64,000 nt of DNA from Virgibacillus_F necropolis_A (lineage in GTDB: Bacteria; Bacillota; Bacilli; Bacillales; Amphibacillaceae): positions 2,232,001 through 2,296,000 of the forward strand of contig NZ_CP084992.1 in assembly GCF_044793635.1 (NCBI RefSeq), in the 5' to 3' direction. Shown here in pieces: positions 33,847-43,600 of this stretch; positions within the stretch are counted from its first letter, which is position 1; the number at the start of each line of letters is the position of its first letter. The notes under the pieces are model-generated. The model was not told where the DNA came from. It did not search any database and was given only the letters and a program-made list of their open reading frames with translations. A program made the position numbers and the translations under genes.

Positions 33847-34539
33847 ATGAGTAAAAAAGGTAAAAAATATCAAGAAGCTCTTAAGCTTGTTGATCGTACA
33901 AAATCATATGATGTGAAAGAAGCTATCACTTTACTGAAAAAGGCTTCTCGAGTTAACTTTGATGAAACAGTAGAAGCAGCTTTCCGTTTAGGTGTAGACC
34001 CTAAGAAAGCTGATCAACAAATCCGTGGAGCTATGGTATTGCCACACGGTACTGGTAAAACACAGCGTGTGCTTGTGTTTGCTAAAGGTGAAAAAGCTAA
34101 AGAAGCAGAAGCGGCTGGCGCTGATTTTGTCGGAGATCAAGAAATGATTAATAAAATTAACCAAGGTTGGTTTGAATTTGACGTAATCGTTGCAACTCCA
34201 GACATGATGGCTGAAGTTGGTAAATTAGGTCGTGTATTAGGACCAAAAGGACTAATGCCTAACCCTAAAACAGGAACAGTAACATTTGAAGTTGAAAAAG
34301 CAGTGAACGATATTAAAGCTGGTAAAGTGGAATATCGTGTTGACAAATCAGCTAACATTCATGTTCCAATTGGGAAACTTTCTTTCGATGATGAAAAATT
34401 ATTCGAAAACTTTGTATCCCTTACAGAGCAACTTGTAAAAGTTAAACCACAAGCTTCAAAAGGTGTTTACATGCGCAATGTATCTGTAACATCTACAATG
34501 GGACCTGGTGTTAAAGTTGATGTATCTGAGTATCGCTAA
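33847..34539 (+). CDS. rplA: 50S ribosomal protein L1
   Basis: 230 aa, two-domain L1 fold; motifs FRLGVDPKKADQQIRGAMVLPHGTG (split) and LGRVLGPKGLMPNPKTGT. Binds the 23S L1 stalk and, in many bacteria, its own mRNA. ATG 33847 follows GAGGAGG. Confidence 0.97.
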   Translation: MSKKGKKYQEALKLVDRTKSYDVKEAITLLKKASRVNFDETVEAAFRLGVDPKKADQQIRGAMVLPHGTGKTQRVLVFAKGEKAKEAEAAGADFVGDQEMINKINQGWFEFDVIVATPDMMAEVGKLGRVLGPKGLMPNPKTGTVTFEVEKAVNDIKAGKVEYRVDKSANIHVPIGKLSFDDEKLFENFVSLTEQLVKVKPQASKGVYMRNVSVTSTMGPGVKVDVSEYR

Positions 34540-34565
34540 ATTTTAGTCACCCAAAAGTTTTTGGC

Positions 34566-34594
34566 TTGACTTTTAATACGTGATTCGATATACT
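34566..34594 (+). promoter_or_regulatory. rplJL promoter
   Basis: TTGACT (34566-34571), 17 bases, TATACT (34589-34594). Confidence 0.75.
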
Positions 34595-34619
34595 GAATCT
34601 CGTTATAAATATGAATACG

Positions 34620-34747
34620 TTGTACCGTAGACAGTAGGTGCGAGAGATCGCTTAATTATCCTGCCGAGGTGTTTAAAAGCAAATTAGATGAATCGTTTAG
34701 ATTGTCATTTGTTATAAAAAACCTCCATGTCTGCATGGGGGTTTTTC
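34620..34747 (+). promoter_or_regulatory. L10 leader with terminator
   Basis: The conserved L10-leader core ACCGTAGACAGTAGGTGC (from about 34623) and CCTGCCGAGGTG (from about 34661) is followed by an intrinsic terminator (34717-34729 with 34734-34746). In the family, the L10-L12 complex binds this leader and promotes termination, adjusting rplJL output. This fills the gap between rplA and rplJ. Confidence 0.9.
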
Positions 34748-34844
34748 TTATCTTAGACACGAAGTCTTGCTGCAGCGTCGAACCCAGGCGTCGTAAGCTT
34801 TTCTTACTTTTCGGTATAATGATTTTTTAATAGGAGGTGGAACA

Positions 34845-35345
34845 ATGTCAAACGTTATCGATGCAAAAAAGCAGGTTGTTCAAGAAATTACTGATAAGTT
34901 TCAGTCTAGCCAATCATCTGTACTAGTTAATTATCGTGGCCTTGATGTTGCTGAAGTTACAGAACTTCGTAAACAATTACGCGAAGAAGGCGTTGACTTC
35001 AAAGTGTACAAAAACACTATGACACGTCGCGCTGTTGAGCAAGCAGAATTAAACGAATTGAGTGATACGTTAGTTGGACCTACAGCAATCGCATTTAGTA
35101 AAGAGGATGTAATTGCACCAGCTAAGATTTTGAGCAAATTTGCTAAATCTCATAACGCACTTGAAATTAAAGGTGGAGTTATTGAGGGGAAAGTAGCATC
35201 ACTTGAGCAATTAAGTGAACTTGCAGAACTACCAAACTACGATGGTCTAGTATCTATGCTTCTTAGCGTGCTTCAAGCACCTATTCGCAACTTGGCGTAT
35301 GCTACAAAAGCTATCGCAGAACAAAAGGAAGAACAGGGAGCATAA
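34845..35345 (+). CDS. rplJ: 50S ribosomal protein L10
   Basis: 166 aa. N-terminal rRNA-binding domain with NYRGLDVAEVTELRKQLRE and KVYKNTMTRRA; the C-terminal helix binds L7/L12 dimers. Controlled by the L10 leader upstream. ATG 34845 is preceded by TAGGAGGTGG. Confidence 0.97.
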   Translation: MSNVIDAKKQVVQEITDKFQSSQSSVLVNYRGLDVAEVTELRKQLREEGVDFKVYKNTMTRRAVEQAELNELSDTLVGPTAIAFSKEDVIAPAKILSKFAKSHNALEIKGGVIEGKVASLEQLSELAELPNYDGLVSMLLSVLQAPIRNLAYATKAIAEQKEEQGA

Positions 35346-35408
35346 TATTGCCGCGTTGCAATTTATCGTTCCAAAAAAAATTACATCTAAATCAGGAGGA
35401 AATATATT

Positions 35409-35771
35409 ATGACTAATGAACAAATTATTGAAGCAGTTAAAGAAATGTCAGTTTTAGAATTAAACGATCTTGTTAAAGCTATCGAGGAAGAATTCGGCGT
35501 AACAGCAGCAGCGCCAGTTGCAGCAGCAGGTGGAGCTGGAGCAGAAGCAGCTGAAGAACAAACTGAATTTGATGTAGTACTTGAAAGTGCTGGAGCATCA
35601 AAAATTAAAGTTGTTAAAGCAGTACGTGAAATCACTGGTCTTGGTCTTAAAGACGCAAAAGACTTAGTAGATAACGCACCTAAAGCTATTAAAGAGGGCG
35701 TATCTAAAGAAGATGCTGAAGAAGTTAAAGGTAAACTTGAAGAAGCAGGCGCAGCTGTAGAAGTTAAGTAA
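35409..35771 (+). CDS. rplL: 50S ribosomal protein L7/L12
   Basis: 120 aa. N-terminal dimerisation domain (1-35), an Ala/Gly-rich hinge (about 36-55) and the C-terminal factor-binding domain KIKVVKAVREITGLGLKDAK (split). Forms the ribosome stalk that recruits EF-G and EF-Tu. Cotranscribed with rplJ. A weak terminator-like hairpin (35784-35806) follows. Confidence 0.97.
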   Translation: MTNEQIIEAVKEMSVLELNDLVKAIEEEFGVTAAAPVAAAGGAGAEAAEEQTEFDVVLESAGASKIKVVKAVREITGLGLKDAKDLVDNAPKAIKEGVSKEDAEEVKGKLEEAGAAVEVK

Positions 35772-35856
35772 TTTTATAAGTGGAGCTCGTCGTTATACGA
35801 CGGGCTTTCTCTATATGATCTTCTCTATCACAAAACACAACAAAGTAGGTGCTAGA

Positions 35857-36459
35857 ATGTCTGAGCATTACTTTTCACAACAACCCCAATCTAAAAGTTC
35901 ACCCAAGACATGGAGTTATCGGTTACGAGAAAAAGAGTATACATTTACAAGTGACTATGGTGTTTTTTCAAAAAATGAAATAGATTATGGTTCACGGTTG
36001 TTAATCACACAATTTACAGAGTCGAAAGTTTCAGGTAGTGTATTAGACCTTGGATGCGGCTATGGACCGATAGGTATAACTATAGCAAATACATACCCGA
36101 ATAGGAACGTTGTGCTAGCAGATGTGAATGAGCGTGCAATTCAACTCGCGGAACAAAATGCTAAGCAAAACAAGGTTCGAAATGTCGAATGTATAAAAAG
36201 TGATCGATTTTCAAATCTAGTTAATCACACTTTTGCGTCAATCGTTACAAACCCTCCTATCAGAGCCGGTAAAAACGTTGTTCATGCAATGATAGAAGAA
36301 AGTAAACCTTCACTAGACAAAAATGGTGAGCTGTGGGTAGTTATTCAAAAGAAGCAAGGCGCTCCTTCAGCAAAAGAAAAAATATTTAATGTGTTTGGAA
36401 ACGTAGAAGTGGTTGCAAAAGACAAAGGATACTTTCTATTAAAGGCTATTAATGTTTGA
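35857..36459 (+). CDS. Class I SAM-dependent methyltransferase (YbxB / RsmC-like)
   Basis: 200 aa. SAM-binding motif LDLGCGYGPIGI (about residues 66-77) and the catalytic NPPIRAG motif (about 133), typical of enzymes that methylate a guanine N2 in rRNA. It occupies the ybxB position between rplL and rpoB in B. subtilis, so a 16S rRNA guanine methyltransferase role is plausible but not shown. ATG 35857 gives the usual N-terminus MSEHYFS; the open frame from 35815 covers the spacer. The rpoB promoter overlaps its stop codon. Confidence 0.88.
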   Translation: MSEHYFSQQPQSKSSPKTWSYRLREKEYTFTSDYGVFSKNEIDYGSRLLITQFTESKVSGSVLDLGCGYGPIGITIANTYPNRNVVLADVNERAIQLAEQNAKQNKVRNVECIKSDRFSNLVNHTFASIVTNPPIRAGKNVVHAMIEESKPSLDKNGELWVVIQKKQGAPSAKEKIFNVFGNVEVVAKDKGYFLLKAINV

Positions 36460-36484
36460 CCTTGCTTTTTACTTATGATATTAT
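36456..36484 (+). promoter_or_regulatory. rpoBC promoter
   Basis: TTGACC (36456-36461) overlaps the stop codon of the methyltransferase gene; after 17 bases comes an extended -10 TGA-TATTAT (36476-36484). It implies a leader of about 470 bases before rpoB. Confidence 0.65.
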
Positions 36485-36489
36485 AATAA

Positions 36490-36950
36490 AATGCTAATAT
36501 GGAATTTCTTTGTCAAGAAGAATTTTCATTATATAAGAAACGTATATTTCATCGGTATTCGGAGACAATGGTAAGGTAAAAAATATACACGTGGGGTTTT
36601 TTGATGAAAAAGCCTTTTTTCTTTTTGAAAGTTAGAAGTAGTACGTAGGTCATTTGTTATACTCAAACACTTGATTTTTTATGCCGATGAAAGGGTAGCT
36701 ATCAAAATGGTAGAAACCAATGCGTACCTTTTAAAAGAAGAAAGCTTGTGATTTTCTATGTTGCAAGTTTGTTCAGTATGTTTAAAGTTATAATTGCTTT
36801 ACCAAACAAAAGTTTCAAAGCTTGATTGTATGAGTTAAGATCCGAAAAACATTACTAAGATAGAACTATAGTCTTAGTTTGTTTTTCTAATATAATAATT
36901 ATTTTTCACCAGATTCCTGATAAGGAACAATTGAAAAATACTTGATTTGA
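36490..36950 (+). promoter_or_regulatory. Long rpoB leader with terminator-like hairpin
   Basis: No coding frame of interest is seen in this long stretch. Near its 3' end AAAAAC-ATT-ACTAAGA (36845-36860) pairs with TCTTAGT-TT-GTTTTT (36872-36886), a terminator-like hairpin ending in T5. Transcripts from 36490 would have to pass it, which suggests attenuation; no regulator can be named. Confidence 0.45.
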
Positions 36951-36962
36951 GGGGTGAAGCAG

Positions 36963-39900
36963 TTGACAGGTCAACTAGTTCAGTATGGACGGCACCGCCA
37001 ACGCAGGAGCTATGCGCGCATCAGTGAGGTGTTAGAATTACCAAATCTAATCGAAATTCAAACCGCTTCTTATCAATGGTTTTTAGAAGAAGGTTTGAAA
37101 GAAATGTTTAAAGACATTTCACCTATTGAAGATTTCACGGGTAATCTATCACTAGAATTTGTTGATTATACGCTAGAGGATCCAAAGTATCCTGTAGATG
37201 AATCAAAGGATCGAGATGTGACTTATAACGCTCCACTTCGCGTGAAGGTTCGTTTAATTAATAATGAAACCGGTGAAGTGAAAGAGCAAGAAGTGTTTAT
37301 GGGAGACTTCCCACTTATGACAGGCACAGGTACTTTTGTCATTAATGGTGCAGAGCGTGTTATTGTATCACAGCTCGTTCGTTCACCGAGTGTCTATTAT
37401 AATGAAAAAATTGATAAGAACGGAAAAAGAGGCGTTACTGCAACCGTGATTCCGAACCGCGGAGCATGGCTGGAGTTTGAAACAGATGCAAAAGACGTTG
37501 CTTATGTTCGTATCGATCGTACACGTAAGTTGCCTATTACAGTGTTGCTTCGTGCTCTTGGTTTTAGTACAGATCAAGAAATTATTGATCTACTAGGCGA
37601 GAACGAATACTTAAAAAACACCTTAGACAAAGATAATACAGAAACTACTGAAAAGGCATTATTAGAAATCTACGAGCGACTTCGCCCTGGTGAACCGCCT
37701 ACAGTAGATAATGCTAAAAGCCTATTAGTTTCACGTTTCTTTGATCCAAAACGTTACGACCTAGCACATGTTGGTCGTTACAAAATGAATAAAAAATTAA
37801 ACATTAAAAACCGTCTATTTAACCAAGTGCTTGCAGAACCAATCGTTGACCAGGAAACTGGTGAAGTTCTTGCACAAAAAGGGGACAAATTAGAACGGAA
37901 GTTACTAAATAAAATCATTCCATACTTGGAACAAGAAGATGGTAAGGTTGGCGAGCAGCAAGTTGAGTTGCAAGAGGGCGTTCTTGAAGACCCGATTAAG
38001 CTTCAGACAATTAAAATCGTTGATCCGACTGACCCAAGTGGGGAACGTGAGTTGAATGTGATTGGTAATGCTAGTGTAGATAGAAGCATTAAGAATATCA
38101 CTCCAGCTGACATTTTATCTTCAGTTAGTTATTTCTTTAACTTACTACACCGTGTTGGTGATACAGATGATATTGATCATCTGGGAAATCGTCGCCTTCG
38201 TTCAGTAGGTGAACTATTGCAAAACCAATTTAGAATTGGGTTATCCCGAATGGAACGTGTTGTGCGCGAACGTATGTCTATTCAGGACACATCAAGCGTT
38301 ACTCCACAACAGTTAATTAATATTCGTCCGGTAATTGCATCTATCAAAGAGTTCTTTGGTAGTTCGCAGCTTTCGCAATTTATGGATCAAACCAATCCAT
38401 TAGCAGAACTGACGCATAAACGCCGTCTGTCAGCACTTGGACCTGGTGGATTAACACGTGAACGTGCTGGCTTTGAAGTTCGTGACGTACATTATTCACA
38501 CTATGGTCGCATGTGTCCAATTGAAACACCAGAGGGACCAAATATTGGATTGATTAACTCATTATCAAGTTATGCTAAGGTAAATAAATTTGGCTTTATT
38601 GAAACGCCATATCGCCGGGTTGATCCTGATAGCGGTTTGGTAACTGCTCAAATTGATTATCTTACAGCTGATGAAGAAGATAATTATGTAGTGGCACAGG
38701 CCAATGCTAGATTAGATGATACTGGTCATTTTATAGACGATGAAGTTATCGCTCGTTTCCGTGGTGAGAATACCGCTGTACCTCGAGCGAATATAGACTA
38801 TATGGATGTTTCACCTAAACAAGTTGTTTCAGCAGCAACGGCATGTATCCCGTTTCTGGAAAATGATGACTCGAACCGCGCGTTAATGGGAGCTAACATG
38901 CAACGTCAAGCAGTACCATTAATGCAACCTGAGGCGCCAACTGTTGGAACAGGAATGGAATATGTTTCTGGGAAAGATTCTGGGGCAGCGGTTATTTGTC
39001 AAAACCCTGGTATTGTTGAACGTGTTGAGGCAAAAGAGGTTCATATCCGTCGAGTATCAGAAGTAGACGGTAAAGAAGTAAAAGGTGATATTGAGCGATA
39101 TCGCTTGCAAAAGTATATCCGCTCAAACCAAGGTACTTGTTACAACCAGCGCCCAATAGTAAGTCAAGGCGATCGTGTAACGAAAGGTGAAATCCTTGCT
39201 GATGGACCATCGATGGAAGACGGCGAACTAGCATTAGGTCGTAACGTTCTAGTTGGATTCATGACTTGGGAAGGTTACAACTATGAAGATGCAATTATCA
39301 TGAGTGAACGCCTTGTAAAAGATGATGTATATACATCAATTCACATCGAGGAGTATGAATCGGAAGCTCGTGATACCAAACTGGGACCTGAAGAAATCAC
39401 CCGCGATATTCCAAACGTTGGGGAAGAGGCATTGAAAAACTTAAATGAACACGGGATTATCCGTGTCGGTGCAGAGGTTACTGATGGAGATATCTTAGTT
39501 GGTAAAGTAACACCAAAAGGGGTTACAGAGCTATCAGCTGAAGAGCGTTTATTACATGCAATTTTCGGAGAGAAGGCCCGTGAAGTCCGTGATACATCAT
39601 TACGTGTACCGCATGGAGCTGGCGGAATTGTTCTAGACGTCAAGATATTTAATCGTGAAGATGGAGATGAACTGCCACCTGGTGTTAACCAACTCGTTCG
39701 TGCTTACATTGTACAAAAACGTAAAATATCTGAAGGTGACAAAATGGCTGGCCGTCATGGTAATAAAGGTGTAATTTCAAAAATATTACCTGAAGAAGAC
39801 ATGCCGTTCATGCCAGATGGAACACCAGTTGATATTATGTTGAACCCACTAGGGGTACCATCGCGAATGAATATCGGACAAGTGTTTGAAATGCACTTAG

Positions 39901-40499
39901 GAATGGCTGCACGTGCGCTAGGAATACATGTTGCAACTCCTGTATTTGATGGTGCAAATGAAGAAGATGTATGGGAAACATTGCAAGAGGCAGGAATGCC
40001 AAAGGATGCTAAAACTATTCTGTATGATGGACGATCTGGCGAGCCATTTGATAACCGTATTTCTGTTGGTGTCATGTATATGATTAAACTAGCACACATG
40101 GTTGATGATAAGCTTCACGCTCGTTCAACAGGGCCATATTCACTAGTTACTCAACAGCCACTAGGTGGTAAAGCACAGTTTGGTGGGCAACGTTTTGGTG
40201 AGATGGAGGTATGGGCACTTGAAGCATATGGTGCTGCATACACTTTGCAGGAAATTCTTACTGTTAAATCAGATGACATTGTTGGTCGTGTGAAAACGTA
40301 TGAATCTATTGTTAAAGGTGATAATGTTCCAGAGCCCGGAGTTCCAGAATCATTTAAAGTATTAATAAAAGAGCTTCAAAGCCTTGGTTTAGATGTGAAA
40401 ATGCTTTCTAGTGATGAACAGGAAATCGAATTACGTGAACTGGAAGAAGAGGAAACTGAAGCGGCGAGCAAGCTTAACTTAGAAATAGAAGAAAAGTAA
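36963..40499 (+). CDS. rpoB: DNA-directed RNA polymerase subunit beta
   Basis: About 1178 aa. N-terminus LTGQLVQYGRHRQRRSYARISE (split) as in other Bacilli, starting from TTG 36963, 6 bases after GAGGGGTGA; GTG 36954 is a less likely alternative. The rifampicin pocket reads FGSSQLSQFMDQTNPLAE and HKRRLSALGPGG, with no common resistance substitution. GDKMAGRHGNKGV and the C-terminal QFGGQRFGEMEVWALEAYGA are present. Acidic C-terminal tail. Forms the polymerase core with RpoC and RpoA. Confidence 0.98.
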   Translation: MTGQLVQYGRHRQRRSYARISEVLELPNLIEIQTASYQWFLEEGLKEMFKDISPIEDFTGNLSLEFVDYTLEDPKYPVDESKDRDVTYNAPLRVKVRLINNETGEVKEQEVFMGDFPLMTGTGTFVINGAERVIVSQLVRSPSVYYNEKIDKNGKRGVTATVIPNRGAWLEFETDAKDVAYVRIDRTRKLPITVLLRALGFSTDQEIIDLLGENEYLKNTLDKDNTETTEKALLEIYERLRPGEPPTVDNAKSLLVSRFFDPKRYDLAHVGRYKMNKKLNIKNRLFNQVLAEPIVDQETGEVLAQKGDKLERKLLNKIIPYLEQEDGKVGEQQVELQEGVLEDPIKLQTIKIVDPTDPSGERELNVIGNASVDRSIKNITPADILSSVSYFFNLLHRVGDTDDIDHLGNRRLRSVGELLQNQFRIGLSRMERVVRERMSIQDTSSVTPQQLINIRPVIASIKEFFGSSQLSQFMDQTNPLAELTHKRRLSALGPGGLTRERAGFEVRDVHYSHYGRMCPIETPEGPNIGLINSLSSYAKVNKFGFIETPYRRVDPDSGLVTAQIDYLTADEEDNYVVAQANARLDDTGHFIDDEVIARFRGENTAVPRANIDYMDVSPKQVVSAATACIPFLENDDSNRALMGANMQRQAVPLMQPEAPTVGTGMEYVSGKDSGAAVICQNPGIVERVEAKEVHIRRVSEVDGKEVKGDIERYRLQKYIRSNQGTCYNQRPIVSQGDRVTKGEILADGPSMEDGELALGRNVLVGFMTWEGYNYEDAIIMSERLVKDDVYTSIHIEEYESEARDTKLGPEEITRDIPNVGEEALKNLNEHGIIRVGAEVTDGDILVGKVTPKGVTELSAEERLLHAIFGEKAREVRDTSLRVPHGAGGIVLDVKIFNREDGDELPPGVNQLVRAYIVQKRKISEGDKMAGRHGNKGVISKILPEEDMPFMPDGTPVDIMLNPLGVPSRMNIGQVFEMHLGMAARALGIHVATPVFDGANEEDVWETLQEAGMPKDAKTILYDGRSGEPFDNRISVGVMYMIKLAHMVDDKLHARSTGPYSLVTQQPLGGKAQFGGQRFGEMEVWALEAYGAAYTLQEILTVKSDDIVGRVKTYESIVKGDNVPEPGVPESFKVLIKELQSLGLDVKMLSSDEQEIELRELEEEETEAASKLNLEIEEK

Positions 40500-40501
40500 T
40501 A

Positions 40502-40654
40502 AAAGCAAAGGAGCACTAACTTCCGTGAAATAGCAAGTTTCAGGGAAGTTAGCATCTCCGGCTTTATCATATAAATTCTGTTCTACTTAAGTAAAGTTCA
40601 GTATAAGAAAAACTTCGCCATTCGCTATTGAGGATAAGGCGAATGCCGAGTTTT
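40502..40654 (+). other. Two strong hairpins in the rpoB-rpoC spacer
   Basis: Hairpin 1: a 15-nt arm at 40516-40530 pairs with 40538-40552 (one mismatch), extended outside by GGAG/CTCC and AAAGC/GCTTT. Hairpin 2: AAAACT..ATTCGC (40609-40626) pairs with GCGAAT..AGTTTT (40637-40654). Neither has a T-run, so RNA processing or repeat remnants are more likely than termination. The spacer is 199 bases. Confidence 0.6.
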
Positions 40655-40698
40655 ACTAATAAATGGTAAAATCGGACACTAAAAGGGAGGTAGGCCCC

Positions 40699-43600
40699 TT
40701 GCTAGATGTAAATAACTTTGAGTATATGAAAATCGGTTTAGCTTCACCAGAAAAAATCCGCTCGTGGTCTTACGGCGAGGTAAAAAAACCAGAAACAATT
40801 AACTACCGAACATTAAAACCTGAAAAAGATGGCTTGTTTTGTGAGCGAATTTTCGGGCCACAAAAAGACTGGGAATGTCATTGTGGAAAATACAAACGTG
40901 TACGCTATAAAGGCGTTGTTTGTGATCGATGTGGAGTAGAGGTTACAAAAGCAAAAGTGCGTCGTGAACGTATGGGGCATATTGAATTAGCTGCTCCAGT
41001 TTCACACATTTGGTATTTCAAAGGGATTCCGAGCCGTATGGGACTTGTTTTAGATATGTCACCACGTGCTTTGGAAGAAGTTATCTATTTTGCAGCGTAT
41101 ATTGTTACAGAATCAGGTAATACACCACTTGAGAAAAAACAATTGCTTTCAGAAAAAGAATATCGTGCTTATTATGATAAATACGGTAAATCTTTCAAAG
41201 CCCAAATGGGAGCTGAAGCAATTCGAAAACTTTTACATGATATCGACCTTGAAAAAGAGGTAGTTGCATTAAAAGAAGAATTGAAAACAGCCAAAGGACA
41301 ACGCAGAACTCGTGCTATTAAACGTTTAGAAGTGTTAGAGTCATTCCGTCATTCCGGAAATGACACGTCATGGATGGTATTAGATGTATTACCAATAATT
41401 CCGCCAGAAATTCGTCCAATGGTTCAACTTGATGGTGGACGTTTTGCGACATCAGATCTGAATGATTTATATCGTCGTGTAATCAACCGTAACAATCGTT
41501 TGAAACGATTGCTTGATCTTGGAGCTCCAAGCATCATCGTACAAAACGAAAAACGTATGCTGCAAGAAGCTGTTGATGCATTGATAGATAATGGACGTCG
41601 TGGACGCCCAGTGACTGGTCCGGGTAATAGACCACTAAAGTCTCTTTCACATATGTTGAAAGGGAAACAAGGTCGTTTCCGTCAAAACCTATTAGGTAAG
41701 CGTGTTGACTATTCAGGTCGTTCCGTTATCGTTGTGGGTCCACACTTGAAAATGTATCAATGTGGATTACCAAAGGAAATGGCGCTTGAATTGTTTAAGC
41801 CGTTTGTCATGAAAGAATTAGTTGGACGTGGTATTGCACATAATATCAAATCAGCTAAACGTAAAATTGAGCGTATTCATCCAGATGTTTGGGATGTTTT
41901 AGAAGAAGTTATTCGCGAGCATCCGGTATTACTAAACCGTGCACCTACATTGCATAGATTAGGAATCCAAGCCTTCGAACCAACATTAGTAGAAGGTCGT
42001 GCAATCCGTTTGCATCCACTAGTTTGTACAGCATACAATGCCGACTTTGATGGTGACCAAATGGCAGTGCATGTTCCGCTATCTGCTGAGGCACAGGCCG
42101 AGGCGCGTATCTTGATGTTAGCTGCCCAAAATATTCTTAATCCAAAAGATGGTAAACCAGTAGTTACACCATCACAGGATATGGTATTAGGTAACTATTA
42201 TTTAACATTGGAACGCGAAAATGCCGTTGGTGAAGGTAGTGTGTTTAAAGATACAGATGAAGCGTTAATTGCATATCAAAATGGATATGTTCACTTGCAT
42301 ACTAGAGTTGCAGTTCAAGCAAGTAGTTTGAATAACAAAACGTTTACTGAAGAACAGCACAATCAATTGTTGCTAACTACAGTAGGTAAGTTAATATTTA
42401 ATGAAATATTACCAGAATCATTCCCTTACATTAATGAGCCGACAAATAGTAATCTTGAAGTTCGCACTCCAGCTCATTATTTCGTTGAAAAGGGAACAAA
42501 TATAAAAGAAGAGATCCAAAAGCGTGATGGTATTTTACCGTTTAAAAAAGGTATCCTAGGTGATATTATCGCGGAAGTATTTAAACGATTTAAAATTAGT
42601 GAAACATCTAAAATGCTTGACCGTATGAAAGATCTTGGTTTTAGTTACTCAACAAAAGCTGGTATGACAGTAGGTATCTCAGATATCGTGGTACTGAAAG
42701 AAAAAGAAGTAATTCTTGACGCTTCTCAAACGAAAGTTGATAATGTTCAGAAGCAATTCCGTAGAGGTTTAATCACTGAAGAGGAACGTTATGATCGAGT
42801 TATCGCAGTATGGTCACAAGCAAAAGATGATATCCAATCTAAATTAATGAAATCCTTAAACTCTAGAAACCCTATCTTTATGATGAGTGATTCTGGAGCA
42901 AGGGGTAACGCATCTAACTTTACCCAGCTTGCTGGTATGCGTGGATTAATGGCCAACCCGGCTGGACGTATTATTGAGTTGCCGATCAAGTCAAGTTTCC
43001 GTGAAGGATTAACTGTACTAGAATACTTTATTTCTACACACGGGGCGCGTAAAGGACTTGCCGATACGGCACTTAAGACGGCTGACTCTGGTTACCTAAC
43101 ACGTCGTTTAGTTGATGTTGCACAAGATGTTATCGTAAGAGAAGCAGATTGTGGTACAGATAGAGGGTTAAAAGTTTCTGCTATTCAAGATGGTGCGGAA
43201 TTGATTGAACCACTAATTGACCGTTTAATTGGCCGAACTATATTTGAAACAATTCGCCACCCTGAAACAGGTGATGTAATTGTTGAGGACGATGAAGTGA
43301 TTTCAGAAGATCAAGCAAAACTAATTGTGGATTCTGGAATTGAAGATGTAACGATTCGTTCTGCATTTACATGTAATACAAAACATGGCGTATGTCAAAA
43401 ATGTTATGGACGTAACCTTGCAACAGGTGATGAAGTTGAAGTAGGAGAAGCAGTTGGTATTATTGCTGCTCAATCTATTGGTGAACCAGGTACACAGTTA
43501 ACCATGCGTACATTCCACACAGGTGGGGTTGCCGGAGACGATATCACTCAAGGTTTACCACGTATCCAAGAGATTTTTGAGGCACGTCATCCAAAAGGGC

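Noticed and set aside
38341..38470. Possible rifampicin-resistance change in rpoB
   Set aside because: The cluster reads FGSSQLSQFMDQTNPLAE...HKRRLSALG with no well-known resistance substitution.
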